Below, piece by piece: positions 1 to 8,724 of a stretch of 44,664 nt of DNA. Location: the NCBI GenBank assembly GCA_040235395.1, contig JBECKS010000233.1, positions 1-44,664 of the forward strand, read 5' to 3'. Under the pieces are notes generated by a model. The model did no database searches and was not told the origin of the DNA. It saw only the letters and a program-made list of their open reading frames with translations. Both the position numbers and the translations under genes were made by a program. Source of the DNA: JBECKS01 sp040235395. GTDB lineage: Bacteria > Pseudomonadota > Gammaproteobacteria > Pseudomonadales > JBECKS01. Position 1 is the stretch's first letter. Each line of letters opens with the position of its first letter.

Positions 1-87
1 TGAAAAGAGCGCGCATTCTGCTAATTTGACCTAGTGTTGTCAATACTAGACAACCTCAAGTTTACTCCAACCCCTTGAAAACCAATG

Positions 88-123
88 GATTCCGGATATT
101 TGCTTCGCAAATTCCGGAATGAC
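88..123. repeat. Imperfect hairpin with CCGGAAT arms, REP-like
   Basis: Arms ATTCCGGA (89-96) and TCCGGAAT (113-120) pair, and the stem continues inward as TTTGC/GCAAA around a TTC loop with one bulged base. The outer GGATTCCGG and CCGGAATGAC edges resemble dispersed extragenic palindromes of many proteobacteria. It sits just downstream of ychF. There is no T-run on the ychF strand, so a repeat element is likelier than a terminator. I saw no second copy in this window. Confidence 0.45.
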
Positions 124-129
124 GAAAAC

Positions 130-1221
130 TTACACGTTAAAGCGAAAGTGAATCACATCGCCGTCTTGCACGATGTAATCCTTACCTTCAAGACGCCATT
201 TACCGGCTTCTTTTGCGCCCTGCTCACCCTTGTTTTCAACATAATCATTGAAAGATGTCACTTCTGCACGGATGAAGCCTTTTTCAAAGTCGGTATGAAT
301 CACACCTGCAGCCTGTGGTGCCGTTGCCCCCTTCTTGACTGTCCAGGCTCTTACTTCTTTAACACCAGCAGTGAAATAGGTTTGTAATCCAAGCAGCTCA
401 TAACCCTGTCTAATAACGCGGTCGAGACCAGGTTCTTCCATACCCAAATCATTAAGGAAATCTATTTTTTCTTCGTCTTCAAGCTCGGCAATTTCTGCTT
501 CAATCTTGGCACAAATCACTATCACTTTTGCACCTTCACTTTCTGCTCGCTCTTTTACGCGATCGAGATTGGCATTATTTTCAAAACCATCTTCATCTAC
601 GTTCGCAATGTACACCACAGGTTTCAGCGTTAATAAGCTGTAAGAACGCAGTGTTTTTAATTCGTCTTTATCTAAATCCAATGAACGCAGAACTTTACCT
701 TCATCAAGGTGTGCTTTTACTTTTTCAAGCAGCTTCATAAAAACCTGTGCTTCTTTGTCACCAGAGCGCGCCAGCTTCTGATTCTTGAGAAAGGCTTTTT
801 CGATGCTCTCTAAATCAGCGAGTGCCAATTCGGTATCAATAATTTCGATATCAGCGATGGGATCGACTTTTCCAGCAACGTGAACGATGTTGTCATCATC
901 AAAACAACGCACCACGTGGGCAATGGCATCGGTTTCACGAATATTGGCAAGGAATTTATTTCCCAAGCCTTCACCCTTTGATGCGCCTTCTACCAAACCT
1001 GCAATATCTACAAACTCCATGGTGGCTGGAACACTGCGTTGAGGAACAACAATGTCTTCGAGTTTTTTCATACGTGGATCGTTAACGGAAACGATGCCGG
1101 TATTCGGCTCGATGGTGCAAAATGGAAAATTTTCTGCAGCAATACCTGATTTTGTTAAGGCATTAAATAAAGTTGATTTACCTACATTTGGCAAACCAAC
1201 GATTCCACATTTGAATCCCAC
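130..1221 (-). CDS. ychF: Redox-regulated ATPase/GTPase YchF (OLA1 family)
   Basis: P-loop NTPase of the Obg/YchF family, a ribosome-associated cytosolic ATPase linked to stress responses. The 363 residues match the family length. Walker A GLPNVGKS is at residues 9-16 and the G3 region VDIAGLVEGASKGEG follows at about 72. The G4 position reads NVDE instead of NKxD, which in this family explains the preference for ATP over GTP. The C-terminal third is the TGS domain, ending DGDVIHFRFNV. The start is GTG at 1221, with AGAGGA about eight bases upstream. It lies 18 bp after pth in the same direction, the usual pth-ychF pair, and is the last gene of the leftward block. Confidence 0.97.
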   Translation of the reverse strand: MGFKCGIVGLPNVGKSTLFNALTKSGIAAENFPFCTIEPNTGIVSVNDPRMKKLEDIVVPQRSVPATMEFVDIAGLVEGASKGEGLGNKFLANIRETDAIAHVVRCFDDDNIVHVAGKVDPIADIEIIDTELALADLESIEKAFLKNQKLARSGDKEAQVFMKLLEKVKAHLDEGKVLRSLDLDKDELKTLRSYSLLTLKPVVYIANVDEDGFENNANLDRVKERAESEGAKVIVICAKIEAEIAELEDEEKIDFLNDLGMEEPGLDRVIRQGYELLGLQTYFTAGVKEVRAWTVKKGATAPQAAGVIHTDFEKGFIRAEVTSFNDYVENKGEQGAKEAGKWRLEGKDYIVQDGDVIHFRFNV

Positions 1222-1239
1222 GGATATTTCCTCTAGCTA

Positions 1240-1830
1240 CTATTTTTCTGTGTGAAGTTGGGTCATTGCATTCTGCAAATCACCTTCGACCACTTTTTCA
1301 ATCACACTGACCGCATCATTAATGCTGTCTTCAATTAATTGTCGGTCTTGTGCATCAGGTTTTTTAAGCACAAAACCTGTGACCTTGTTTTTATCGCCAG
1401 GATGGCCAATGCCAATTCGAAGCCTGAGAAAATTTTTATTATTTCCTAGCTTGTTAATAGCATCCCTTAATCCATTGTGCCCGCCATGACCGCCTCCCTG
1501 TTTAAGCTTTATAACACCAGGAGATAAATCAAGCTCGTCATGAACGATCAGGATTTCTTCAGCTTTGATTTTGAAAAAATTAGCCAGCGGCGCAATCGCC
1601 TGACCACTTTCATTCATGTAGGTTGTTGGAATGACTAAACGCACTTCACGATTGGCAATGCTTATTTTTGCAATCTGCGCTTTGTATTTGGTTTCCAGTT
1701 TGAATTGGGCTGAATAACGTTTCGCCAGCTCTGCCACAAACCACTGACCCACATTGTGACGAGTTTCTGAATAGTCGGGCCCCGGATTTCCGAGACCCAC
1801 TATCAGTTTGATTTCATTGGCTGACGACAT
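1240..1830 (-). CDS. pth: Peptidyl-tRNA hydrolase
   Basis: Cytosolic esterase that releases peptides from peptidyl-tRNA dropped by stalled ribosomes. Its 196 residues are typical. The family start VGLGNPGPDYSETRHNVG is at residues 11-28, with catalytic His at 25. The TTYMNESG motif supplies the substrate-binding Asn. HDELDL supplies the Asp that activates His, followed by the glycine-rich GGGHGGHNGLRD loop. It lies between rplY (28 bp upstream) and ychF (18 bp downstream) in a common gammaproteobacterial translation-quality cluster. Confidence 0.97.
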   Translation of the reverse strand: MSSANEIKLIVGLGNPGPDYSETRHNVGQWFVAELAKRYSAQFKLETKYKAQIAKISIANREVRLVIPTTYMNESGQAIAPLANFFKIKAEEILIVHDELDLSPGVIKLKQGGGHGGHNGLRDAINKLGNNKNFLRLRIGIGHPGDKNKVTGFVLKKPDAQDRQLIEDSINDAVSVIEKVVEGDLQNAMTQLHTEK

Positions 1831-1858
1831 GCGTTAGCAACAGAATAGACAGAAGCGC

Positions 1859-2512
1859 TTATTCAGCGCCTTCTTCTGACTCATCTTCACCTGCTTCAGT
1901 CGCTGCTGCTTCATCCTCTTCTACACCGCCTTTAGGTTTATGCACAGAAGCGATTGGATGGTCATGGTCTGCACCATGGCTTAAAGCAACAATGGTGACC
2001 CCTGCAGGACATTTGATATCTGAAAGGTGAAGAATCTGTTCAATTTCCACAGCCGTCATATCTACTTCGATATATTCAGGCAGGTCTTTTGGTAAACAGG
2101 CAATTTCAACTTCAGACATGGTGTGGTTGATTTTTCCGCCACCAATTTTCACGCCCACGCACTTCTCTTCATTGATGTAATGAATAGGTACACTAATGTG
2201 AATTTCCTTGTTCTGGTCTACACGTAAAAGATCAACATGCATCACAAAATCCTTTGCAGGATGACGCTGCATATCTTTTAGTACAGCTTTTTCAGCTGTG
2301 CCATCAAGATTGATGGTAAGAATGGAAGAATAAAATGCTTCGCTTAAAATGCCTTTGGCTATTTCATTTTTCTTCAGAATAATAGAAACAGGATCTTTTC
2401 CTGCGCCATAGATGATGCCTGGTACGTTACCTTCAATTCGACGTAAGCGGCGGCTCGCACCTTTCCCTACATCTGCTCGTACCGTGGCATTGAGTTCAAA
2501 TTTCTGAGACAT
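1859..2512 (-). CDS. rplY: 50S ribosomal protein L25/general stress protein Ctc
   Basis: 5S rRNA-binding ribosomal protein of the long Ctc/TL5 form (217 residues, versus 94 in the short E. coli L25). The N-terminal L25 domain includes GKGASRRLRR and NVPGIIYG. A C-terminal beta domain carries VDLLRV and LPEYIEVD. The protein ends in a very acidic tail from about residue 195 (VEEDEAAATEAGEDESEEGAE region), common in Pseudomonas-type orthologues. The ATG start at 2512 lies 117 bp after prs. It is transcribed with prs upstream and pth-ychF downstream. Confidence 0.95.
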   Translation of the reverse strand: MSQKFELNATVRADVGKGASRRLRRIEGNVPGIIYGAGKDPVSIILKKNEIAKGILSEAFYSSILTINLDGTAEKAVLKDMQRHPAKDFVMHVDLLRVDQNKEIHISVPIHYINEEKCVGVKIGGGKINHTMSEVEIACLPKDLPEYIEVDMTAVEIEQILHLSDIKCPAGVTIVALSHGADHDHPIASVHKPKGGVEEDEAAATEAGEDESEEGAE

Positions 2513-2629
2513 GTCAGTTTCCTCAATCGCGGTTAGTTGGTTTGTAAGCTCATCTCAACTTGCGACCAGTATTGATGAGAACCTTTTAAAGTCGGTCAGG
2601 ACTATCTTCTAGGGCCGTTTGTAAACAAT

Positions 2630-3592
2630 CTAGAAATTAAGACTGGTTTCAAACATGGCACTAATGGATTCTTCATTATTAATTCGACGTACGGTTTCAG
2701 CCAGCATTGCGGCTAGTGATAACTGTCGAATTCTTTTCTCTTTTTTTGCTGCATCGCTCAACTCAATGGAATCAGTTACCACCAGTTCATCGAGCTGTGA
2801 GTTGGAAATATTTTCAATTGCAGCACCTGACAAAACCGGGTGCGTACAATAAGCGATGACTTTCTTAGCACCATTTTTCTTAACGGCTTCTGCTGCCTTA
2901 CACAAGGTGCCTGCTGTATCTACCATGTCATCTACAATCACGCAGGTTCTATCTTTTACATCACCAATGATATGCATCACTTCAGACACATTAGCTTTTG
3001 GTCGACGTTTATCAATGATGGCTAGATCAGCATCGTCCATGAGTTTTGCCAAGGCCCTTGCACGCACTACACCACCAACGTCTGGTGAAACCACCATGAC
3101 ATTATCTTTACCATATTTCTGTTCAATGTCTTTCAACAGAATCGGCGTGGCATAAACGTTATCAACGGGGATATCAAAGAAACCCTGAATCTGGTCAGCA
3201 TGTAAATCTACGGTTACAACACGATCAATGCCCGCAGTGGTAATGATATCTGCACACACCTTGGCAGTAATCGCTACACGTGCAGAACGTACACGACGAT
3301 CCTGACGGGCATAGCCAAAATAAGGAATTACTGCCGTAATTCGACTTGCTGATGAACGACGAATCGCATCTGCCATCACCACCAGTTCCATTAAGTGGTC
3401 ATTGGTTGGCGCTGATGTTGACTGCAAAATAAAAACATCTTTTCCTCGAACGTTTTCATTAATTTCAACATTAACTTCGCCATCGGAAAATTTTCCAACG
3501 AAAGCATCACCCAACATTAGATGACTATGTTTGGCAACCTGTCTTGCTAATTCAGGATTGGCATTTCCTGCAAATATACAAAGTTTTGACAC
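2630..3592 (-). CDS. prs: Ribose-phosphate pyrophosphokinase (PRPP synthetase)
   Basis: Makes PRPP from ribose 5-phosphate and ATP for nucleotide, NAD, His and Trp synthesis. The class I hallmarks are present in 320 residues: PYFGYARQDRR (90-100), TVDLHADQIQGFF with His131, SPDVGGVVRA (169-178), and the PRPP-binding loop DDMVDTAGT (221-229). The start is GTG at 3592, with AGGGAA about nine bases upstream. As in E. coli and Pseudomonas it follows ispE, with a tRNA-Gln gene between them. Confidence 0.97.
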   Translation of the reverse strand: MSKLCIFAGNANPELARQVAKHSHLMLGDAFVGKFSDGEVNVEINENVRGKDVFILQSTSAPTNDHLMELVVMADAIRRSSASRITAVIPYFGYARQDRRVRSARVAITAKVCADIITTAGIDRVVTVDLHADQIQGFFDIPVDNVYATPILLKDIEQKYGKDNVMVVSPDVGGVVRARALAKLMDDADLAIIDKRRPKANVSEVMHIIGDVKDRTCVIVDDMVDTAGTLCKAAEAVKKNGAKKVIAYCTHPVLSGAAIENISNSQLDELVVTDSIELSDAAKKEKRIRQLSLAAMLAETVRRINNEESISAMFETSLNF

Positions 3593-3737
3593 GACGATTT
3601 TCCCTGAAGTTCTGGCTCGTTAGTGTTAGCAAGCTTTCTTGAAAGCTTATGAATTACAGCTTCTATTTTTTGTTTAAAACCTGTCGGCTGAAAACATTTT
3701 ACTTCTTACTGCTAAAACTCTTACTGCTGAAAAAGGA

Positions 3738-3812
3738 TGGCTGGGCTGGGAGGATTCGAACCTCCGCATGACGGGATCAAAACCCGTTGCCTTACCGCTT
3801 GGCGACAGCCCA
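3738..3812 (-). tRNA. tRNA-Gln (anticodon TTG)
   Basis: Read on the minus strand this is a complete 75-nt cloverleaf. The acceptor stem TGGGCTG pairs with CAGCCCA. The anticodon stem ACGGG/CCCGT encloses the loop TTTTGAT, giving anticodon TTG. The T arm is GGAGG-TTCGAAT-CCTCC, the discriminator base is G, and CCA is encoded. It lies between ispE and prs, a position typical for tRNA-Gln in Pseudomonas-like genomes. Confidence 0.97.
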
Positions 3813-3854
3813 AAAATTCTTTCTGTTACTTTTCTTTCTACTTTTTCGGCCTAA

Positions 3855-4808
3855 CTAGTAAGAAAGTAACTGATGCACGGGAGAGATATTTTTCCCCTTG
3901 GCGAGCATGATTCTCTCGATGACTGGATTCTTCTTCTGTTGCGCTGTTTGCTGTAAGAGTCTTTCTTGTAAAAGCTTGAGCGCATTCTCGGCGGAATCCT
4001 GTGTTTCAAATGCAGCAAAAACACAAGCACCGGTTCCTGTTAACTGAGCGTGAGCAAATTCGTCGAGCAAAGTAATTGATTGGTCAATTTCAGGATGTAG
4101 TTTTCTAACGAGTGTTTGGCAGTCATTCCCGAACTGGATAAGTGCTTCAAGCCCTTGAAAAGACTGGAAATTACGGTCACCCCCCTTTAGAAAGGCGCGT
4201 ATTGTCCTAGGACTTGAGTCGCGTGTCAATTCCCGATGGCCGAACACCTCGGCAGTAGAAACGTGGCAATCAGGTTTAACAATAAGATAATAAAACTCGG
4301 GAATTTGCAGCTTATTTAAGCGCTCACCTCGCCCCTCGCCCAAGGCGCTTTCGCCTCGGATGAATACGGGGACATCAGAGCCTAAAGTCAGACCCAATTC
4401 AGCAAGTTGGTCAATAGAGAAATCGAGTTTCCATAAGTGATTCAGTGCTAGCAAGGTGGTAGCAGCATCAGAGGAACCTCCCCCGCGGCCACCCCCCATT
4501 GGCAGGTTTTTCTCAAGCTTAATGCTGAGACCTTGCCCCATTTCTGCTGATGAGCGTCCTGCCTGCTTTGCATAATTTTTCAAGCACTCAGCAGCCTTGA
4601 AAATGAGGTTGTCCTGCATATCGAGCCCATCGATCCCAGCTATCAATTCAATACCTTTTGCTTCGGGCTTAAGCTCAAACTCAAGGTAGTCATTCAGGTC
4701 AAGGAAATGAAACAGGGTTTGAAGATTGTGATAGCCATCTTCCCTGCGATTCAGCACTTTAAGGAAGAGATTGATCTTGGCTGGCGCTGGCACTCTAAGG
4801 ATAGACAT
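3855..4808 (-). CDS. ispE: 4-diphosphocytidyl-2-C-methyl-D-erythritol kinase
   Basis: GHMP kinase that phosphorylates CDP-methylerythritol in the MEP isoprenoid pathway. In 317-residue numbering, PAPAKINLFLKV spans 7-18 with the conserved Lys11, and the glycine-rich ATP loop PMGGGRGGGSSDA is at 103-115. The C-terminal motif LTGTGACVFA follows. I chose ATG at 4808: it lies 1 nt after the lolB stop, with GGAG ten bases upstream. A TTG start three codons earlier would sit almost on that ribosome site. The lolB-ispE coupling is conserved in gammaproteobacteria. Confidence 0.95.
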   Translation of the reverse strand: MSILRVPAPAKINLFLKVLNRREDGYHNLQTLFHFLDLNDYLEFELKPEAKGIELIAGIDGLDMQDNLIFKAAECLKNYAKQAGRSSAEMGQGLSIKLEKNLPMGGGRGGGSSDAATTLLALNHLWKLDFSIDQLAELGLTLGSDVPVFIRGESALGEGRGERLNKLQIPEFYYLIVKPDCHVSTAEVFGHRELTRDSSPRTIRAFLKGGDRNFQSFQGLEALIQFGNDCQTLVRKLHPEIDQSITLLDEFAHAQLTGTGACVFAAFETQDSAENALKLLQERLLQQTAQQKKNPVIERIMLAKGKNISPVHQLLSY

Positions 4809-4809
4809 A

Positions 4810-5466
4810 TCAATCAAGCTCCCAGTCGCGAGCTATCAAGGTTGCCTTGATTTCACCATTAGTGAATTTAATTTTCTGGGGCAAGGGATTGCCTTGCCAA
4901 TCCTGATAAGAAATAAACTGAACCGTCCACCCTGACTGTTGCAGGGATTCGGGTAAACGCTGATTTTCAGGGGAAAATTGTAGGCTGTGCATTTTTCCTG
5001 GCGCTGGCATACCTAACACCCACCATTCCAGATCAGACCAGGGAATCTTCATGCCTGTATGCTGATAGAAAAGTTGTTCCGGACTAGCTGCTTCATAGAC
5101 ATCGCCTTTATGGTTGGTCAGGCGAGTCTGTTCTGGACGCTTCTCAATCGTGAATTCACCCATGCCCAAAGGACCTGATAAAGCCATATCAAAACCGGAA
5201 ACCTTTTTCTTCCAATCCAGATTGGCAGAAACCAAGCGTGTTTTATTTTCATAAGGGAAGGTAAAACCAATCTTACCCTTGAGATGCCAGCTCTCTAGTT
5301 GTTCCAGTTTTTCCTTATGATCTACCCAGGAAAGTAACTCCCGTTTGCTGTCATCTTTCGTTTCATGTTTTAGGGTCTGACATGCAGAAAATGAAAACAG
5401 CAGCACAGCTACAAGTACTGAAAGCTTCACTGCTGTATAAACATTTTTCAGCAACAAGATGGGCAA
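4810..5466 (-). CDS. lolB: Outer-membrane lipoprotein insertion protein LolB
   Basis: LolB accepts lipoproteins from periplasmic LolA and places them in the outer membrane; it is itself a lipoprotein. The N-terminal hydrophobic stretch ends in lipobox SFSAC with lipidated Cys29. Mature motifs fit the LolB fold: WHLKGKIGF, ALSGPLGMGEFTIE, and the C-terminal IKFTNGEIKATLIARDWELD. The start is TTG at 5466, supported by AAAGGA eight bases upstream. A GTG 12 codons later (5430) would give a more compact signal peptide, so the start is uncertain. It is coupled to ispE. Confidence 0.9.
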   Translation of the reverse strand: MPILLLKNVYTAVKLSVLVAVLLFSFSACQTLKHETKDDSKRELLSWVDHKEKLEQLESWHLKGKIGFTFPYENKTRLVSANLDWKKKVSGFDMALSGPLGMGEFTIEKRPEQTRLTNHKGDVYEAASPEQLFYQHTGMKIPWSDLEWWVLGMPAPGKMHSLQFSPENQRLPESLQQSGWTVQFISYQDWQGNPLPQKIKFTNGEIKATLIARDWELD

Positions 5467-5491
5467 GTGTATTTTCCTTTATTTTTTCCCT

Positions 5492-7240
5492 TTATTTAAG
5501 GTAACGATCCATCACCGACTTCAGCACTTCACTATCCTTGTTATTTGCTAAAGCATCATCCCAAACACGTTGTGCTTCTGTTTTAAAACCTGAAACCCAT
5601 AGCACTTCACCAAGATGTGCGGCTATTTCATGATCAGGGCTTAGTGCAATTGCTTGACGCAAATATTTCAGTGCCACTTCATGATTTCCTAAATGAAATT
5701 GCACCCAACCCATGCTGTCAATAATTGCTGGATCTTCTGGTGACAATTCAAGCGCCCTGCTTATGTACACCAACGCTTCTTTGTGGCGATTGGTTTTGTT
5801 GGTAAGGGTGTAGCCCAAGGCGTTCAATGCCAAAGCATTTTTCGGTTCAAGTTCAATAACCTTTTTCAGATCACGTTCTGCGATATCCAACTTGTTAAGT
5901 TGTTCAGCAAGTAATGAACGCGCAAAGCGAAGTTTGATGGATTCAGGGTATGCGTTTATTGCAGTGGCAAAAACCTGCATGGCCTCTTGCTCTTTTCCAT
6001 CGTCGACTAACAAATCGGCCTTTGCATGATAAAAGGCTCCTGCATTATCAGCCTGTAGTGACTGCGCCTCTTCTAGCGACTTAATAGCCTGCTGATTTTT
6101 TCCTGCTTCAATTAACAGGAAGGCAATTTGCAAACGTGCCTGAATAAAGGCTTCTCCTGGTTGAATCATTTTCAGATAAGCCACAGCTGCTTCGTAATCG
6201 CCTTGCTCTTCTGCTACCCGGCTTAGATAAAAGCAGGATTGCTCCCAGCGAAATTCATTTTGCATAAAAGACTGAAAGAGCTCGGTGGCCATCTGGTATT
6301 GCTTGTAGTTAAAAGCAACCACCGCCAGTTGATATTGATATTCCAGATCATCATTAAACTGTTTAACACTTTGTTTCATGTGTTGCTCTGCTTTCGCAGT
6401 TTTTCCTAACTTCAGCAGGCTTTCGATATAAAGCAAATGCAAGGCATGGCTTTCAGGAAATTTCCTGATACCTTTTTCCATTTCCTTAAGTGCAGTTTTG
6501 TGATTGTTATAGTTAAAGCTCAACTTTGCATGAACAACAACAGGATTAGCATCTTTCGAATCAAGGTGTATGGCTTTTTCTGCCGCCTTTAAGGCTGAAT
6601 CACGTTGATCCATCAGCGCATAAACATAAGCACGCGATAACCATAGCTGAGCATTTTTTGGAAACTTCAAACTGAGTTTTTCCAACTCGCTCAAAACCTC
6701 TGCTCTTTCCTGTTCATTCAATTCTGGAAGCATCTGATTGAAGTAATCAAAATTGAAATCAGCACCCAATTCCAGCACTCGCTCAACAGAAACCAGTGCA
6801 CTTTTTAACATGCCAAAATAAATCTGCTGCTGAGCCATAAACTGGTAAGTGTTGGGATTATCAGGCTCTACTTCCTGCCACAACCCCATTAACTCAAGAC
6901 TCACTTCATGAGCTTCTAGCCATGTACTGATTTCCAAAGCACGTTTAATAACGGCAGGATCACGGGTTTTTGCCGCTTCCATACGATAATAGGTTAAGGT
7001 CACATCTGGCATGTCTCGATTCAGCGCAAGCTCAGCCAGCATCAGATCAAAAAGCGTTTCAGGTGGGAAATCTTTTGATTTGCTTTCTTCTTCATCGGTT
7101 TTGTGAATGCGCACGATGGCTTGACCAGTTTGAGTGCTTTCTTTCTTTGTAGAAAATTGTGCGCATGCACCCAATGCAAGCACCATGATGCAAGTCAGGC
7201 AAAGTCTCAAAAATGAAGGGAAAAGGGGCAAATACGGCAT
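5492..7240 (-). CDS. Tetratricopeptide-repeat outer-membrane lipoprotein
   Basis: About 582 residues. The signal peptide ends in lipobox ALGAC, with Cys26 counted from the ATG at 7240, so a lipoprotein is predicted. The rest is almost all TPR helices, including YQFMAQQQIYFG, AQLWLSRAYVYALM, ALALNALGYTLTNKTN and IIDSMGWVQFHLGNHEVALKYL. It matches the large TPR protein placed between lolB and hemA in Pseudomonas. A scaffold role in the envelope is inferred only from fold and location. I prefer ATG 7240 to the GTG two codons earlier because AGAAGG then lies five bases away. It diverges from hemA across about 120 bp. Confidence 0.88.
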   Translation of the reverse strand: MPYLPLFPSFLRLCLTCIMVLALGACAQFSTKKESTQTGQAIVRIHKTDEEESKSKDFPPETLFDLMLAELALNRDMPDVTLTYYRMEAAKTRDPAVIKRALEISTWLEAHEVSLELMGLWQEVEPDNPNTYQFMAQQQIYFGMLKSALVSVERVLELGADFNFDYFNQMLPELNEQERAEVLSELEKLSLKFPKNAQLWLSRAYVYALMDQRDSALKAAEKAIHLDSKDANPVVVHAKLSFNYNNHKTALKEMEKGIRKFPESHALHLLYIESLLKLGKTAKAEQHMKQSVKQFNDDLEYQYQLAVVAFNYKQYQMATELFQSFMQNEFRWEQSCFYLSRVAEEQGDYEAAVAYLKMIQPGEAFIQARLQIAFLLIEAGKNQQAIKSLEEAQSLQADNAGAFYHAKADLLVDDGKEQEAMQVFATAINAYPESIKLRFARSLLAEQLNKLDIAERDLKKVIELEPKNALALNALGYTLTNKTNRHKEALVYISRALELSPEDPAIIDSMGWVQFHLGNHEVALKYLRQAIALSPDHEIAAHLGEVLWVSGFKTEAQRVWDDALANNKDSEVLKSVMDRYLK

Positions 7241-7360
7241 GGACACCTTCTTTATAGATGAATTCTTTGATGAGTTTAAAGTACAATCACCACTTAGTCA
7301 TGACGCTTTGACAAGCAAAGCACCTGAATTGTTCAGAAACAGGTAATACTCGAGAAAGAA

Positions 7361-8689
7361 ATGGCCTTATTGGTACTGGGTATCAATCATAAATCAGCAT
7401 CCATCAAGTTGCGTGAACAGCTTGTGTTTGATGCCGCTCGCCTGCCAGAAGCACTTCAGGAACTCAGGGAACTTCCTAATGTAAGAGAGGCTGCCATTCT
7501 GTCTACCTGTAATCGAAGCGAGCTTTATTGCATCTGTAATGACAAGGATGCCTCTGGCATTCTGACCTGGTTTAGCGACTACCATAAGATTCCCTTATTA
7601 CAGTTTTCTGACAAGGCTTATGAGTACTGGCAATCAGCAGCAGTGAGACACATGATGGAAGTCGCCAGCGGCTTGGACTCCATGATACTGGGCGAACCAC
7701 AGATTTTTGGACAAATGAAAAGTGCTTACTCCAATGCTCAACACGCCAAGACAATAGGCCCGGAACTTTCTCGTCTGTTCCAGCATATTTTTTCTGCCGC
7801 CAAGGAAATCCGTACAGAAACTGAGTTAGGTGCTCATCCAATTTCGCTGGCCTATATTTCACTCAACCTTGCTAAACGAATTTTTTCTGACATTAGTCAG
7901 AACCGTGTGCTATTGATTGGCGCAGGTGAAATGATGGAGCTGGTAGCACGGCACTTTCATGAAAATGGCATTCAGCAAATTGTTGTTGCCAATCGCACGC
8001 TCGAAAAAGCAGACACCATTGCACAACAGGTTTCAGGAAGAAGCATTACATTAGCAGAACTTCCGGAACAGCTACCAAAGGCTGACATTGTTATTAGTTC
8101 AACAGCATCACCTGTTCCTGTGCTTGGCAAGGGTACTGTGGAAAGCGCACTCAAGAAACGCATGCATCGCCCGATGTTTATGGTGGATCTCGCAGTACCA
8201 AGAGATATTGAAGCAGAAGTAACAGAACTTTCTGACGTATACCTTTATACCATTGATGATCTTCAGGAAATTATTCACGACAACCTGAAGAATCGTGAAG
8301 CTGCCAGAGAACAGGCTGAACTGATTATTGACCGTCGTAGTGCTGAATATAATTTACTGAAAAAAGAAAGACAGGCCGTTGGTGTACTAAAAGCCTACCG
8401 AAGCAAAATTGAAAGCATTCGCGACCTTGCGCTTGAAAAAGCTTTAAAGTCTATTGAAAACGGTGAAAATATTGAAAGTGTTCTTGAACAGATGGGACAT
8501 GAACTGATTAACAAGATTATGCACGAACCCAGTATCGCGCTTAAAAAAGCGGGAGCAGATGAACTCTTCGAACAACTCGAATGGAGTAAGGAACTTTTTG
8601 GTTTAAGTGCTAACGAAGTCAGCTCCATCAAACCTGAATTACAAACCACTTCTGAAAAATCAGATAATTCATCTGAAAATCATTCCTAG
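7361..8689 (+). CDS. hemA: Glutamyl-tRNA reductase
   Basis: First enzyme of C5-pathway tetrapyrrole synthesis: NADPH reduces Glu-tRNA to glutamate-1-semialdehyde. The 442 residues have the expected N-terminal motif LGINHKSASIKLRE and the catalytic Cys50 in STCNRSE. GLDSMILGEPQIFGQMK follows, then the NADPH Rossmann segment VLLIGAGEMMELVARH and ANRTLEKA. The C-terminal helices form the dimerisation domain, with a Ser/Asn-rich tail. It starts the rightward operon hemA-prfA-prmC-moeB-rrtA. Confidence 0.97.
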   Translation: MALLVLGINHKSASIKLREQLVFDAARLPEALQELRELPNVREAAILSTCNRSELYCICNDKDASGILTWFSDYHKIPLLQFSDKAYEYWQSAAVRHMMEVASGLDSMILGEPQIFGQMKSAYSNAQHAKTIGPELSRLFQHIFSAAKEIRTETELGAHPISLAYISLNLAKRIFSDISQNRVLLIGAGEMMELVARHFHENGIQQIVVANRTLEKADTIAQQVSGRSITLAELPEQLPKADIVISSTASPVPVLGKGTVESALKKRMHRPMFMVDLAVPRDIEAEVTELSDVYLYTIDDLQEIIHDNLKNREAAREQAELIIDRRSAEYNLLKKERQAVGVLKAYRSKIESIRDLALEKALKSIENGENIESVLEQMGHELINKIMHEPSIALKKAGADELFEQLEWSKELFGLSANEVSSIKPELQTTSEKSDNSSENHS

Positions 8690-8724
8690 CCACCCTAACA
8701 ACCTTATTTTCTCTTTTATTTTTT

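Noticed and set aside
7308..7349. TTGACA (7308-7313) and TAATAC (7344-7349) as a hemA promoter
   Set aside because: The 30-bp gap is far too long for sigma70; hemA surely has a promoter in 7247-7360 but I cannot place it.
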